A DNA stretch of 64,000 bases from Deltaproteobacteria bacterium (GTDB taxonomy: Bacteria; Myxococcota_A; Polyangia; Polyangiales; Ga0077539): assembly GCA_016704445.1 (NCBI GenBank), contig JADJAE010000012.1:124001-188000 (forward strand). Reading direction: 5' to 3'. The notes beneath the pieces were generated by a model. The model searched no databases. It was not told where the DNA came from and was given only the letters and a program-made list of their open reading frames with translations. Below, in pieces: positions 8,033 to 17,750 of the stretch; the first letter of the stretch is position 1; every line of letters starts with the position of its first letter. The translations under genes were made by a program, and so were the position numbers.

Positions 8033-10477
8033 TCACCGACTCTGCGGAGGCGGCAGCAGCGCCGTCAGCCGGGGGCGGGCGAGCTCGTCGATGCGAGAGA
8101 AGAGCGAGGGCTGATCGGGGTCGTCGAAGAGAGCGCGGAAGCCCTCCTCGCTGAAGGCCCTCGCGAGCCTCGCGGCGTAGCTCTCCCTCAGCAGCCTCGC
8201 GTAGTGCTCGCCGTCGTAGTCGCGCGGATCGTCGCCCTCCACCCGGTAGCCCTCCGGGTCGTCGGGCAGCAGCCCCGCGCGCCTGCCCGAGGCGCGGTAC
8301 ACCCGCACCCGCTCGCCCACCGACCACGCCGTGCGGCCGTGGGAGAGCAGCGCCTCGTAGGGGAGCTCCCTCCGCTTGTCGCGCGTCGCGAGGTACTGCT
8401 CGGGAGTGCGGGTCAGGCGCACCCTCGTGGTCACCTCGGCGGTCGCGATCTCCCTCCGTCGCAGCGAGCGCGCCATCGCGGAGTAGGCCGAGCGCACGCC
8501 CGCCACGTCGCCCACCAGCAGCCGGCCGATGGCCTCTCGGAGGAAGCGCTCCCCGAAGGGCTCCGCGCGGCTCGATCGAAAGGCCACGCCCCGCAGCGTG
8601 AGCGCCCCGTCGTAGCCGAGGAGCGCGTAGTTCTTGGGCTCGTGCGAGAGCATCGCGGCGTAGCGCCCGTCGAACTCCAGCCTTACCTGGGCGGGTAACA
8701 GCGCACCGACCTCGCGCACCACGCGGCGCTCGTCCTCCTCGCTCCAGCCTTCGGGGACAGCGAAGTACACGCCGTCGGTGTCGCCCTCCAGCAGCGTCAC
8801 TCCGCGCTCGGCGAGCCCTCGGCAGATCTGGTCGAGCACCTCGCGGCCCCGGCGGGTCACCTCGTTGGCCGCGTGCACGTCGGCGCAGCGGGTGAGCCCC
8901 ACCGCGCCCAGGTAGCCGTAGGCCGAGTTCACCAGGATCTTCATCGCCGCCGAGAGCGCCTCGGCGGTGTAGCGCTCGGGAGATCCGGGAGGCGACGAGC
9001 GGCCGAGGGCCTTGGCGGCGAGGCGCTGGTCGACCAGGCGGTCGACGAGGGCGAGCAGCGCGCCCAGCCGGTCGCTGCTGGGGCCGATGCGGTACTCGCG
9101 CATCAGCGAGGGGTAGAGGCTGGCCACGTCGGCCTTCACCACGCGCTGCGCCACGCCCGCGGCGAAGAGGTAGAGCGCCGCGCCGGTGTGCACCGTCCCG
9201 TCGCCGCCGGAGCGGGCGGGCAGCGCGGCCCCGGAGCGCAGGTAGGCCCGCACCAGCAGCGGGTCGAGCACGCCGGTGGCGGGTCCGGCGTCGGCGAGGC
9301 GCTCGTAGCGGCGAGGGGCCATGCGGGCCAGCGCGAAGGCCGCGCCGCCGAGGAGGCGAGCGAGCCCGGCGGCCTCGGCGACGTCGTCGAGGGCGTAGCG
9401 GCGGACGCGCTCCGGGTCGGTGAGGAAGGTCGCGTGGATCTCGGCGCCAGGGACGTACTCGCGCTCGGGTCCGGCGAGGCCGAAGTGGCGGGCGACGGCC
9501 TTGAGCCCGTGGCCGGGGAGGTCGCGCGCCGAGAAGTCGTGGCGGCGCACGGCGTCGAGGGTGTCGATGAGCTCCCGGCCGGGGGCGACGTAGCGGGTGC
9601 GCCCGCGAGGTCCAGGGCGGGGGCGGAGGGGAACGCCGTCGAGGCGGCCGAGGAGCAGCGGGATGCGGAGAACCTTCGCTCGCTGCGCGAGGAAGGGGAG
9701 GTCGAAGCCGTGGAGGTTGTGGTTCTCGATGACGTCGGGGTCGGTGGCGCGGATCAGGGTGATGAGCTCGCGGAGGAGCTCGGCCTCGTCGGCGTCGGTG
9801 TCGCCGCGGGCTTCGAGGGTGGTGGCCAGGCCGCGGTTGTCGCGCACGGCGACGAGGAAGACGCGGCTGTGGGCGGGGTCGAGCCCGGTGGTCTCGAGGT
9901 CGAACTGGAGGCGGTGGAGGTCGTCGAAGGCGAGGTCGCGGAAGTAGTTGCGCCCGGTGGCGACGAGGTACTGCTCCTCGGGAGCGAGGGAGAGCACGGC
10001 TCCCTCGTCGAGCTCGGAGAGGCGCTGGAGGCGGCGGCCGGTGCGGCGGGCGTGGCCGTGGAGGACGGCGGCCGTGAGGGTGCGGGTGTCGGGGGCGGAG
10101 ACGACGAAGCGCAGGGCGCCGGGTCCGTGGAGGGCGCGGAAGGTGATGGCCTCGGGCGGGGCGTCGGGCGACTCGGGGACGAGCGCGGGGCCGAGGTGAG
10201 CGAGGTCGGAGAGCGAGGCGAGGAGGATCCACGGGCGGAAGCGGAGCTCGTCGCGGACGAGGCCGGCGGGGGTGCGGCGCCAGACATAGGCGAGGCCGTC
10301 GGGGTCGGCCCAGACGGAGACGATCGCGGGGGTGGAGTCCCAGCCGAAGAGCCACTCGTCTTCGGGGGATGCAGCGGGGGAGAGGTGGACACGGCAGGAG
10401 GGGATGCGTCGCACACGACCTGCCCACCCCGCCAGGTGATGATCTCGCAGGACGATGCCAGAAGCGGTCTCGCGCAT
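8033..10477 (-). CDS. polB: family B DNA polymerase (DNA polymerase II type)
   Basis: 814-residue replicative/repair polymerase with both activities apparently intact. The 3'-5' exonuclease shows Exo I FDLETTGLD (~192), Exo II ENHNLHGFDLPFL and Exo III YALDDVAEA. The polymerase shows motif A DVASLYPSLM (~450), motif B KILVNSAYGYLG and motif C GDTDGVYF (~565). Bacterial Pol II acts in repair and translesion synthesis. The ATG at 10477 is preferred; an in-frame TTG at 10498 also exists. Both lie in the left arm of a 65-bp inverted repeat, so the first residues (MRET) are encoded by the repeat and are shared with the facing DUF1016 gene. The original N-terminus may therefore have been altered. 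Confidence 0.9.
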   Translation of the reverse strand: MRETASGIVLRDHHLAGWAGRVRRIPSCRVHLSPAASPEDEWLFGWDSTPAIVSVWADPDGLAYVWRRTPAGLVRDELRFRPWILLASLSDLAHLGPALVPESPDAPPEAITFRALHGPGALRFVVSAPDTRTLTAAVLHGHARRTGRRLQRLSELDEGAVLSLAPEEQYLVATGRNYFRDLAFDDLHRLQFDLETTGLDPAHSRVFLVAVRDNRGLATTLEARGDTDADEAELLRELITLIRATDPDVIENHNLHGFDLPFLAQRAKVLRIPLLLGRLDGVPLRPRPGPRGRTRYVAPGRELIDTLDAVRRHDFSARDLPGHGLKAVARHFGLAGPEREYVPGAEIHATFLTDPERVRRYALDDVAEAAGLARLLGGAAFALARMAPRRYERLADAGPATGVLDPLLVRAYLRSGAALPARSGGDGTVHTGAALYLFAAGVAQRVVKADVASLYPSLMREYRIGPSSDRLGALLALVDRLVDQRLAAKALGRSSPPGSPERYTAEALSAAMKILVNSAYGYLGAVGLTRCADVHAANEVTRRGREVLDQICRGLAERGVTLLEGDTDGVYFAVPEGWSEEDERRVVREVGALLPAQVRLEFDGRYAAMLSHEPKNYALLGYDGALTLRGVAFRSSRAEPFGERFLREAIGRLLVGDVAGVRSAYSAMARSLRRREIATAEVTTRVRLTRTPEQYLATRDKRRELPYEALLSHGRTAWSVGERVRVYRASGRRAGLLPDDPEGYRVEGDDPRDYDGEHYARLLRESYAARLARAFSEEGFRALFDDPDQPSLFSRIDELARPRLTALLPPPQSR

Positions 10478-10648
10478 AACTTCGACACGCCCACCCAATG
10501 CGCCTCACCCGGAGCGAAGCGGAGGGGCGTGACGCTCACGCTTCGATCAACGGTCCGGACCGCATTGAGACGGGGGGCGGGCGCGCCCCTCCGCTTCGCT
10601 CCGGGTGAGGCGCATTGGGTGGGCGTGTCGAAGTTATGCGCGAGACCG
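10465..10648. repeat. perfect 65-bp inverted repeat with 54-bp spacer
   Basis: Left arm 10465-10529 and right arm 10584-10648 are exact reverse complements, 65/65. Each arm contains the ATG CGC GAG ACC that opens the flanking ORF, so the polymerase and the DUF1016 remnant share the residues MRET. The 54-bp spacer has no ORF. The shape fits a MITE-like insertion, a palindromic repeat element or a recombination scar. As RNA it would form a very stable hairpin. No transposase is nearby. Confidence 0.9.
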
Positions 10649-11178
10649 GCCACGCCATCACGGAGCGCCAGGAGGCCGAGGGCTGGGGCGCGCGGGTGAT
10701 CGACCAGCTCGGGGACGAGATCCAGCGGGCCTTCCCCGGCGTCGGCGGCTTCTCGCGCCCGAACATCTACCGGATGCGGGCCTTCTACCTCGCGTACCCT
10801 GCGGCGGAGAGCGCGTCGGCAATCGTCTCACAGGCCGTGAGACACCCGCGGAGCCGCTCCCGCCCGAGGTGCCGGACCTTCCCTGGGGCCACATCGTCAC
10901 CCTCCAGCGCCTCAAGGACCCCAGCCTGAGGCAATGGTACGCGCGGGCCGCCGCCGAGGGAGGCTGGAGCCGCGCCGTGCTCCTCGCGCAGATCGACACG
11001 CGCCTCCACGAGCGCGAGGGCGCGGCGATCACCAACTTCGCCCGCACGCTCCCGCCGCCGCGGTCGGACCTCGCGCAGCAGTCGCTCAAGGACCCCTACG
11101 TCTTCGACTTCCTGACGCTCGGGCGCGACGCGCAGGAGCGCGACGTCGAAGCGGGCCTGGTCGCGCACGTCGAGCAGC
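10636..11178 (+). pseudogene. DUF1016 / YhcG-like PDDEXK nuclease remnant
   Basis: Clear DUF1016 sequence in two frames. The first frame (from ATG 10636) gives GHAITERQEAEGWGARVIDQL and FSRPNIYRMRAFYLAYP. After ~10845 the +1 frame gives LPPEVPDLPWGH, LKDPSLRQWYARAA, GWSRAVLLAQIDTRL, ITNFARTLPPPRSDLAQQ and LKDPYVFDFLTLG. The N-terminus is replaced by the inverted-repeat arm just before the conserved IGxxIxERQ-type helix. The C-terminal PDDEXK catalytic part is missing; after VAHVEQ the sequence changes to HsdR-like. Intact relatives are often linked to restriction-modification loci. Inactive as it stands. Confidence 0.8.
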
Positions 11179-11320
11179 TCGAAGCCGAGCTCGTGACCAC
11201 CGACCTCTCCGAGAAGGGCCTCGAAGCGATCATCATCGCCGACCGGAGCTCATCAAGGCCGACAAGGCGTTCCAGAACGCGGCGGCGAACAGCGACGCGC
11301 GCAACGCCGCGGGGCGACGT
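11179..11320 (+). pseudogene. HsdR (type I restriction subunit) fragments
   Basis: Two short stretches look like the ends of a type I restriction R subunit with the middle deleted. TTDLSEKGLEAIIIAD resembles the HsdR N-terminus (TDTSEKGLE type) and runs in frame from the DUF1016 tail. Then, in the next frame from ~11245, ELIKADKAFQNAAANSD resembles a conserved C-terminal HsdR segment. The helicase motors and the nuclease site are gone. The assignment rests on short motifs. Confidence 0.55.
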
Positions 11321-11387
11321 GCATCGGCCGCTCAACCATTCACTTCCCCTGCGGCGAAAGGGGTGGCGACGCGAGACAGGGGTTGGG

Positions 11388-11426
11388 GTCTACACGTGTA
11401 GAGCTGGAGGGCTACACGTGTAGACC
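11388..11426. repeat. 39-bp double palindrome, copy 1
   Basis: Two copies of the 12-bp palindrome CTACACGTGTAG separated by AGCTGGAGGG, with GT/ACC flanks that extend the outer symmetry. A 37/39 identical copy lies in the same orientation at 25086-25124. Each palindrome carries in-frame TAG stops, and the pair could fold into a 12-14 bp hairpin or bind a dimeric protein. It sits exactly between the HsdR remnant and the type III restriction remnant. Confidence 0.9.
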
Positions 11427-11491
11427 TCGTCCTAACCAGGTCGGCGACGGGGGCGGCGGAACGGGTACCGATCGGCAGGGCACCGCCAGGG

Positions 11492-13383
11492 TCAGCGTCG
11501 GCAGCGGGCGACGATCCCGGCGAAGGTCTGCGCGGCATCGATGGCGCTCTCGCGGGGATGAGCAGGTAGCCCCAGGGCTTGCCCCCGCCCTCGGCCGTGA
11601 GTCGCGGCCCGCTCGCACCAGGCCACCGCGGCGGCGTGCCTTCTCGATGACCTCCACGGAGGCCATCTCGCTGTCGCGTTTGGGCTCGCAGAGCCAGCGG
11701 CCGGTCGTAGTCTCGACCACGAAGTCAGGCTCGTACAGGTGCTCTTCCCGCCAGTGGATGCGGAAGCGACCGGGCGCGGGCTTCACCCACTTCTCGACGG
11801 TTCGGTCGTCCTCCAACAGGATCGCGAAGCGCCGCTCGGGATCGGATTGGAAACGCTGCACCGGGTAGAGCGCGCGCTGGAAGCCCACGAAGAGCATCCG
11901 TCGGATGGCCTGCCGCTCGTCGACCGGCGTACGGAAGGGGCGCAACGGCTCGCCGGGAAGCATCTCCACCACGTCGGGCTTCAAGATCTCGAAGCCCTGC
12001 ACCACCCGGTCTTCGAAGCGGGTGGCGTTTACCCGGCGGTGGGCCTTGAGCTGCGCGTAGACGAGCGCCCCGAAGTCGGCGGCGTGCTGGCGGACTGCCC
12101 GCTCCACGGCGTCGGGGTCGTCCACGTAGCCCGCCACGAAGGACACCACCTGACCGGCGAGCTTGTGCAGCAGCGCGCTCCACGGCTCCTGGTACGGGAT
12201 CAGCGGCATGTCCATGAGGACGTTGACGATGTGCTCGTCGGGCGTGGTCGCGACGAAGACCCCGCCGCGGGCCGAGATGACCTCCTGCTCGTTGGAGTCG
12301 AGGAGCTGCACCCTGATGTCGTCCTCCATCGGCCTGAGCTGCGGAAAGGCGCTCACGTCGAGGTCGAAATCTTCGAAGCTGACCTGCACGTCTCGGCTGG
12401 GCACCACCACGATGCGCGGCACCTCGATGGTCTGGGCCACCCAGCTCCGCACGATGAGCTCGATCTTCTTCTGCAACGCGTCGGGGTCTTCCTTCACCCC
12501 CGGAAGGTCGGGCTGCGTCGGGCGGAAGGTCGCCATCGCCTCGCGGATCACCCGCTCGGTCCGGCTGCCGCCCGCCGTCGCGCCCGCCCCGTACGGCTGC
12601 GGCGCGCGGGACTCCTGGTCGATCACCGTCCGCACGTGCCGCACGAGCGCGCGGTCCTCCTCCGTCGCGGGCCGGTAGGCGGGCGTCGGCGGCGTCAGCC
12701 CTGCGTCGACGAGCGCTTGCGGGAGCGTCGCCGACCCCATGAGCAGGTCGGCCATCGAGGGCACATCCACCGCCCGCGATGCGCCGCCCGCGCGCACCAC
12801 GTCGTCGAGGTAGACCCGCTCCATCGCCCGCACCGGCGAGTCGGGGGCGGTTGGCCTCGTCGACGATCTCCTGGAAGCGGTCGTGCGCCACGATGGTCAG
12901 CCGGTCGACGGCGGCCACGTTCACCCGCTTACCGAAGGGCAGCCGCAGCCCGCGCCCGATGGACTGCTCCACCAGCGTCCGCGACTCCCCGGCCCGCAGC
13001 GGGATGATCGTGTAGAGGTTCGAGACGTCCCAGCCCTCCTTCAGCATCTCGACGTGGATCACCACCTCCGTCGGCTCGTCGGGGCTCTCCACGTTGAGCA
13101 GCCGCTGCACCGTGTCGTCGCGCTCGGTGCCTGTCTTGGCGGCGTGCACCGTGATGACCTTCCCCGCGTACGCCCCTCCCATGAACTCCGCGCCGCTCAG
13201 CAGGGCGTGCAGCCGGTCGGCGTGCGCCAGGAGCGTGGAGCGACGACGGGTCCGCAGTGCGCTCGGGCGGTGAGAGACCGGGAGGCCTGAGAGGTCGAGT
13301 TCCGTAAGAGAGACCACGTCCGGAGCCAGCGAGGCTACGTTGGAACTCTCGGCGACGCACCGCCGCTCCACGATGGTTCGCAC
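11492..13383 (-). pseudogene. type III restriction enzyme Res subunit, truncated and frameshifted
   Basis: C-terminal two thirds of a Res-type helicase-nuclease. The helicase C-domain has HADRLHALL, EVVIHVEMLKEGWDVSNLYTI and QSIGRGLRLPFGKRV. The later region has FQRALYPVQRFQSDPERRFA and the nuclease-like PDFVVETTTGRWLCEPKRDSEM. The N-terminal motor with Walker A is absent; recognisable sequence fades near 13240. The frame shifts at ~12848 (C5 run, one base too many to join EANRP to DSPVRAMERV). Two more shifts at ~11630 and ~11555 separate KAR, AVAWCERA, GGGKPWGYLLIP and AIDAAQTFAGIVARC. With the missing 5' end this is genuine decay, not only sequencing error. It faces away from the DUF262 operon that abuts its broken end. 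Confidence 0.8.
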
Positions 13384-13507
13384 AACCGGTGATGTGGCAA
13401 TTGGAGCAGCTGGGCTAGAGAGGTCGGAGCGTTGGACGCGCTATCCGCCGAAGCCTAGGGGAATAACTGTCGGGTGTTTGTCAGAAAATCAGTTAAAGGG
13501 AAGCTCA

Positions 13508-15163
13508 ATGGAAGCAAGGCCATGTCGGAGGATCGAATTCTTCGACGGCACCAAGCAAATGTTGGTGCCGCTGTTTCAACGACCGTACGAGTGGGATGTT
13601 GGTAGTTGGCAGACGCTCTGGGACGACATCATGGAGCACTACAACCGTGCCGAGGATGATCCGCCCGACGCGAGTCACTTTACGGGCGCGATTGTGACGG
13701 CGCCCGCACGTTCAGTGCCGGTGGGGGTGAGTAAGTACCTAGTTATCGACGGTCAGCAGCGGCTGACGACGCTGGCGATCCTACTATGTGCGATTCGGAA
13801 TCGAATGCCGACGGAACACCGCCAGTATCGACAGATCTCCCGACTGTTGCTTAATGAAGATTACGAGGGGACCGACCTATACAAACTGCTTCCGACGCAA
13901 CCCGACCGCCCGGCGTGGGTGAGCCTACTGGAGGACCCACGGCGCTCGCCCGCTTCTCGGTTCTTGCGGGCATTTCGGTTCTTCGTAGAGCGACTGGAGG
14001 GTAAAGACGATGACGACCTACCCATTGACCCACACCGACTCTTCGAGACGGTACAGCAGCGCCTCCATGTGGTGTTCATCAACCTCGGAGAGAATGACGA
14101 TCCCTACCTAATCTTCGAGAGTCTTAACTACAAGGGCACACCGCTCACGCAGGCCGACCTCGTGCGCAACTACCTCCTGCTGCGACTCCAGACGGGAGCC
14201 CAAGAGAAAATATATCAGCAACATTGGCTCCCGATGCAGGAGCGTCTTCGCGACGCATTGCCAGAGTTCGTTCGCCAATACCTGATGCAGAAAGGGGAGG
14301 AGGTCGCGAAGGGGGACGTCTATAGTGTTCTCAAAAAGCGGACGCTGGCGGTGTCAGATGCGTTGATGCCGGCGGAAATTGAACGCCTCAATGCCGCTTC
14401 TGTGCACTACCAGTACATCATCGACCCGCGGACTGTGAAGAATGCGCGCCTCCAACGGAGCCTTACCCGACTTCTCCGCTGGGAGATGGCGACGTGTCAT
14501 CCATTGCTATTGCGTCTCTATACTGGTCACGCGACGGGCGACGTGACGGACGCAGAACTCATCGATTGCCTAGAGATAATCGAGTCGTTTGGGGTGCGTC
14601 GATACATCTGCGGGGTACCGACCAATCAATTGAAGCGGATCTTCCTCTCTCTAATGGGAGTGGTACAGCGTGGGCAGACCGCTGCGAACCTGCGTGCGAA
14701 CCTCGCAAAAGGCTCCCTCGGACGACGTTGGCCGAAGGACGTGGAGTTCAAGGCTGCATGGTTGAAGTTCCGGCTGTACTCCCGTCCGGTGGACCGTTGT
14801 AAGTTCATCCTGGAATCGCTGGAGGATGCTCACGGGCATCGCGAGGGGGGCGACCCGTCGGCAGCGACGATCGAACACATCATGCCTCAGACGCTGTCTC
14901 CTGCATGGCGCGAAGCGCCAGGAGCGAACGCAGAAGCGACGCACGAGCAGTGGCTTCACACCGTCGGAAACCTCACGCTGAGCGCGTACAACAGCGAACT
15001 ATCGAACAGCGCGTTCGGGAGGAAGAAGGATATGTTGGCAGACAGCCATTTCGAACTGAACAGGTCGGTGGTCGCCCAGGCAGACTGGGACGCCGTGGCG
15101 ATCGAGCAGCGCGCGGGAGCACTATGCACGCTGGCCCAGAACGTATGGGCGCGTCCGCCGTGA
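13508..15163 (+). CDS. DUF262 + DUF1524 (GmrSD-like) protein
   Basis: 551 residues from the ATG at 13508; upstream in-frame sequence is unlike protein. The N-terminal DUF262 domain carries the nucleotide-binding-type motif VIDGQQRLTTL (DGQQR at 81-85). The C-terminal DUF1524 domain has an HNH-type core IEHIMPQ (His457) followed by GNLTLSAYNSELSNSAFGRKK. This pairing occurs in GmrSD type IV restriction, SspE and BrxU, which cut modified or unmodified phage DNA in an NTP-regulated way. First gene of a four-gene operon, 99 bp before the next. Codon use is clearly less GC-biased than in its neighbours, suggesting recent transfer. Predicted cytoplasmic anti-phage nuclease. Confidence 0.85.
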   Translation: MEARPCRRIEFFDGTKQMLVPLFQRPYEWDVGSWQTLWDDIMEHYNRAEDDPPDASHFTGAIVTAPARSVPVGVSKYLVIDGQQRLTTLAILLCAIRNRMPTEHRQYRQISRLLLNEDYEGTDLYKLLPTQPDRPAWVSLLEDPRRSPASRFLRAFRFFVERLEGKDDDDLPIDPHRLFETVQQRLHVVFINLGENDDPYLIFESLNYKGTPLTQADLVRNYLLLRLQTGAQEKIYQQHWLPMQERLRDALPEFVRQYLMQKGEEVAKGDVYSVLKKRTLAVSDALMPAEIERLNAASVHYQYIIDPRTVKNARLQRSLTRLLRWEMATCHPLLLRLYTGHATGDVTDAELIDCLEIIESFGVRRYICGVPTNQLKRIFLSLMGVVQRGQTAANLRANLAKGSLGRRWPKDVEFKAAWLKFRLYSRPVDRCKFILESLEDAHGHREGGDPSAATIEHIMPQTLSPAWREAPGANAEATHEQWLHTVGNLTLSAYNSELSNSAFGRKKDMLADSHFELNRSVVAQADWDAVAIEQRAGALCTLAQNVWARPP

Positions 15164-15262
15164 CTAGTGAAGCGCTGCATGGCGGTGAAGGTCGATGAGC
15201 ACTGTGGGCGCAGCGGCGTGGCGGTGGCCATCGCTAACGCCAGGGAAGCAACGGAGAGAGAC

Positions 15263-16573
15263 ATGACAACGCTTGGAGAGGCCATTCGCGAGGCGCGAAT
15301 GGCGCGCGACTGGAGCCAAATCGAGTTGGCGCGACGGGTCGGAGTATCCCAGCCCGCAGTATCCGTATGGGAGCGCAACCGCGCGGTACCCAACGAGACG
15401 CTACGGAAGCGCTTGGACGAGCTCCTTGGAGGGCTATCTGTCGCGACACCGACCGTGGTGCCGGAGGGCAGCGAATCCAGCGAACCGGATGAGGACGAGG
15501 AACGGATCGAGGGGCTCGAACTAGCCGGCCAGTCGGGGTTTGGCGAGTACCCGATCGACTCACTGATGATCCGTACGGACAGCCGGAGCGTGCACGAGGT
15601 GCTACGGCGGATTGAGAAGGGTCAGATGGTACTGACCCCTGACTTCCAGCGCGACTTTGTCTGGAGTGAACTCCAGCAGAGTCGACTAATCGAGTCGGTG
15701 CTGATGCGCATCCCGCTGCCCGTGATGTACCTGGCGGAGAACGCTGACGGAAAGCTGGTGGTCGTAGACGGCCTTCAGCGCCTAACCACGTTCTGGCGAT
15801 TCGTGAACAACGACCTCGCCCTAACGCTCGACCAGAGCGAACTCAAAGGTCGGCGCTTCCGCGACCTCGACATGCGCCTGCAGAATCGGATCGAGGACAC
15901 CTCGCTGACGCTGTATGTGATCGACGCAAAGGTGCAGGAGCGCGTACGCCTCGATATCTTCGAGCGCGTAAACAACGGCGCGCCGCTCACCCGGCAGCAG
16001 ATGCGCAACTGCATCTACAACGGACCGGGCACCCGATGGCTGCGTGATCGAGCTACGTCGGCTGAGTTCGCTCGGCTGTTCACGAAGAAGCACCTCGACG
16101 ACCTGCGCAAGGCGATGCGCGATCGGGAAATCATCAACCGATACGCCGCATTCCGCCTTCTGGGCTGGCAGAGCTATCGAGGTGACATGGACGGGTTTCT
16201 CAGCGACTCCTTGAAGAAGCTCAACGCAGCAAGCGACACGGAGCGCGATAACCTCGCGAAGGAGTTCGATCGCAGCATCGTCAACAGCATTGCGTTGTTC
16301 GACCGAATGGCTTTCCGGCGTCACGAGGAGTACCAGACTCGTGGGACCCGCTTCAACGTCGCTCTCTTCGACGTGATGTCGACGTTCCTCGGACGCTATG
16401 AACAGGACCGCGTCGAAGACGGCCGCGAGCCACTCCGCAAGGCGTTCTACGCGTTGATGAAGGATGACAGATTCTGGAACTCGGTTGCCTACGGCACTAA
16501 CCAGCGCGACCGCGTACAGATCCGCTTCGAGGGAATCTCCCGCGCGTTTGAGGAGGTGCTTGGTGATCCGTGA
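15263..16573 (+). CDS. XRE-HTH + DUF262 fusion protein
   Basis: 436 residues. The ATG at 15263 is preceded by GGAGAGAG and starts right at the HTH. Residues ~5-60 are an XRE-type helix-turn-helix (IREARMARDWSQIELARRVG, VSQPAVSVWERN). An acidic linker follows, then DUF262 with VVDGLQRLTTF (Asp169) and FERVNNGAPLTRQQMRN. Unlike the upstream DUF262 protein it has no HNH/DUF1524 tail, and the motif is DGLQR rather than DGQQR, a common variant. The HTH suggests autoregulation or DNA targeting. Its last codons contain the start of the ATPase gene, so the two are probably translationally coupled. Confidence 0.85.
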   Translation: MTTLGEAIREARMARDWSQIELARRVGVSQPAVSVWERNRAVPNETLRKRLDELLGGLSVATPTVVPEGSESSEPDEDEERIEGLELAGQSGFGEYPIDSLMIRTDSRSVHEVLRRIEKGQMVLTPDFQRDFVWSELQQSRLIESVLMRIPLPVMYLAENADGKLVVVDGLQRLTTFWRFVNNDLALTLDQSELKGRRFRDLDMRLQNRIEDTSLTLYVIDAKVQERVRLDIFERVNNGAPLTRQQMRNCIYNGPGTRWLRDRATSAEFARLFTKKHLDDLRKAMRDREIINRYAAFRLLGWQSYRGDMDGFLSDSLKKLNAASDTERDNLAKEFDRSIVNSIALFDRMAFRRHEEYQTRGTRFNVALFDVMSTFLGRYEQDRVEDGREPLRKAFYALMKDDRFWNSVAYGTNQRDRVQIRFEGISRAFEEVLGDP

Positions 16574-17747
16574 AATTTATCTCGAGCACTTCAAGTGTTT
16601 TGAAAGGCTCTCCCTGCCTCTGGGCGGTCTCACACTGCTGTCCGGTGTGAACGCATCGGGCAAATCGACAGTGGTCCAGTCCCTAGCACTGTTGAGCCAG
16701 TCAGTTGTCGAGGCGGAGTGGTCGGGCGCGCTGTTGTTGGACGGCGCGTCGGTGCAACTCGGCGCGGTCACGGATGTGGTCGACAAGGTCAACGGTCGGC
16801 GGTCGTTCCGGCTAGGGTTGGCGGGAGATGGGTTCATGGTGCGATGGCGCTTCGGCGACCCTGACGAACAGGCACGCGAGGCCGTGACGCTGCCAGTGCA
16901 CGAGGTCGAGTGGACCGAGGGCGGCGCCACGGAACGTTTCGTAGGAACCACCGTCGGGGCGTTCCGCGCACTTTTGCCGGCGACGCTCACGAGCGACCAC
17001 GCGAAGCGCCTCCAGACCACGCTCGCCCGACTGGACCACATCGGCGCCGAGCGCCTGGGTCCGCGTGAGATCTACCGTCTCGGACACGATGACTTTCACC
17101 AAACCGTGGGCATCCATGGCGAGCGGGCCCCGGGGGCACTGTGGTGGTTTGGCGACGACGCGGTCGCACCATCGATGTGCCTCCCGGACGCACCGCCGAC
17201 TGTGCGCGCCCAGGTGCAGGCGTGGTTAAGTCACTTCTTTCCTGGTGTGGTGTTTCAGCTTGATCGGGTGCCGAACGCCAACGCACTTACCCTGGGTTTT
17301 CGAACCAGCAACGAGACCAACTTCCATCGACCGCAGCACGTCGGTTATGGTATTACACACGTCCTCCCGCTGTTGGTTGCGGGCGTGCGGGCGGTGCCGG
17401 GCCGAGTGCTGGCGGTGGAGAACCCCGAGGTGCACCTTCATCCGGCGGGGCAGGCTGCGATCGGGGTGTTCTTGGCGCGGGTGGCGGCGCAGGGTGCGAC
17501 GGTGCTGGTGGAAACGCACTCCGACCATGTCCTCAATGGCATACGGCGCGCGGTGCGGGAGGGGACCATCTCCTCCGAACAAGTGGCACTTCATTTCTTC
17601 CGGGAGCGGGCGCTCGCCCGGGCAGACAACATCGCGCAGGTGGTGAGCCCACGGATCGATGCGGAGGGCAATGTCGACCAGTGGCCCGCGGGGTTTTTCG
17701 ATCAGTTCGACCGCGACCTCAACTACCTGGCTGGTATCGGGAGCTGA
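16563..17747 (+). CDS. DUF3696-type AAA/ABC-like ATPase
   Basis: 394 residues from GTG 16563, preceded by GAGGAGGTG and overlapping the previous stop by 11 bp. Walker A is GVNASGKST (28-36) in an N-terminus typical of SMC/RecF-like ATPases (IYLEHFKCFERLSLPLG). A late segment YGITHVLPLLVAGVRA, Walker B-like LAVENPEVHLHP and VLVETHSDHVLNGIRR match the DUF3696/AAA_15 group. No TOPRIM nuclease is fused. In defence operons such ATPases act as sensors or regulators of a partner effector; here the DUF262 proteins and the downstream protein are candidates. Function is inferred from family and context. Confidence 0.85.
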   Translation: MIREIYLEHFKCFERLSLPLGGLTLLSGVNASGKSTVVQSLALLSQSVVEAEWSGALLLDGASVQLGAVTDVVDKVNGRRSFRLGLAGDGFMVRWRFGDPDEQAREAVTLPVHEVEWTEGGATERFVGTTVGAFRALLPATLTSDHAKRLQTTLARLDHIGAERLGPREIYRLGHDDFHQTVGIHGERAPGALWWFGDDAVAPSMCLPDAPPTVRAQVQAWLSHFFPGVVFQLDRVPNANALTLGFRTSNETNFHRPQHVGYGITHVLPLLVAGVRAVPGRVLAVENPEVHLHPAGQAAIGVFLARVAAQGATVLVETHSDHVLNGIRRAVREGTISSEQVALHFFRERALARADNIAQVVSPRIDAEGNVDQWPAGFFDQFDRDLNYLAGIGS

Positions 17748-17750
17748 ACC

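Noticed and set aside
8873..10699. 608-codon plus-strand frame opposite the DNA polymerase
   Set aside because: Shadow frame; every polymerase motif is on the minus strand.
11388..11426. Intrinsic terminator
   Set aside because: The hairpin is possible but no U-run follows; kept as a repeat of unknown role.
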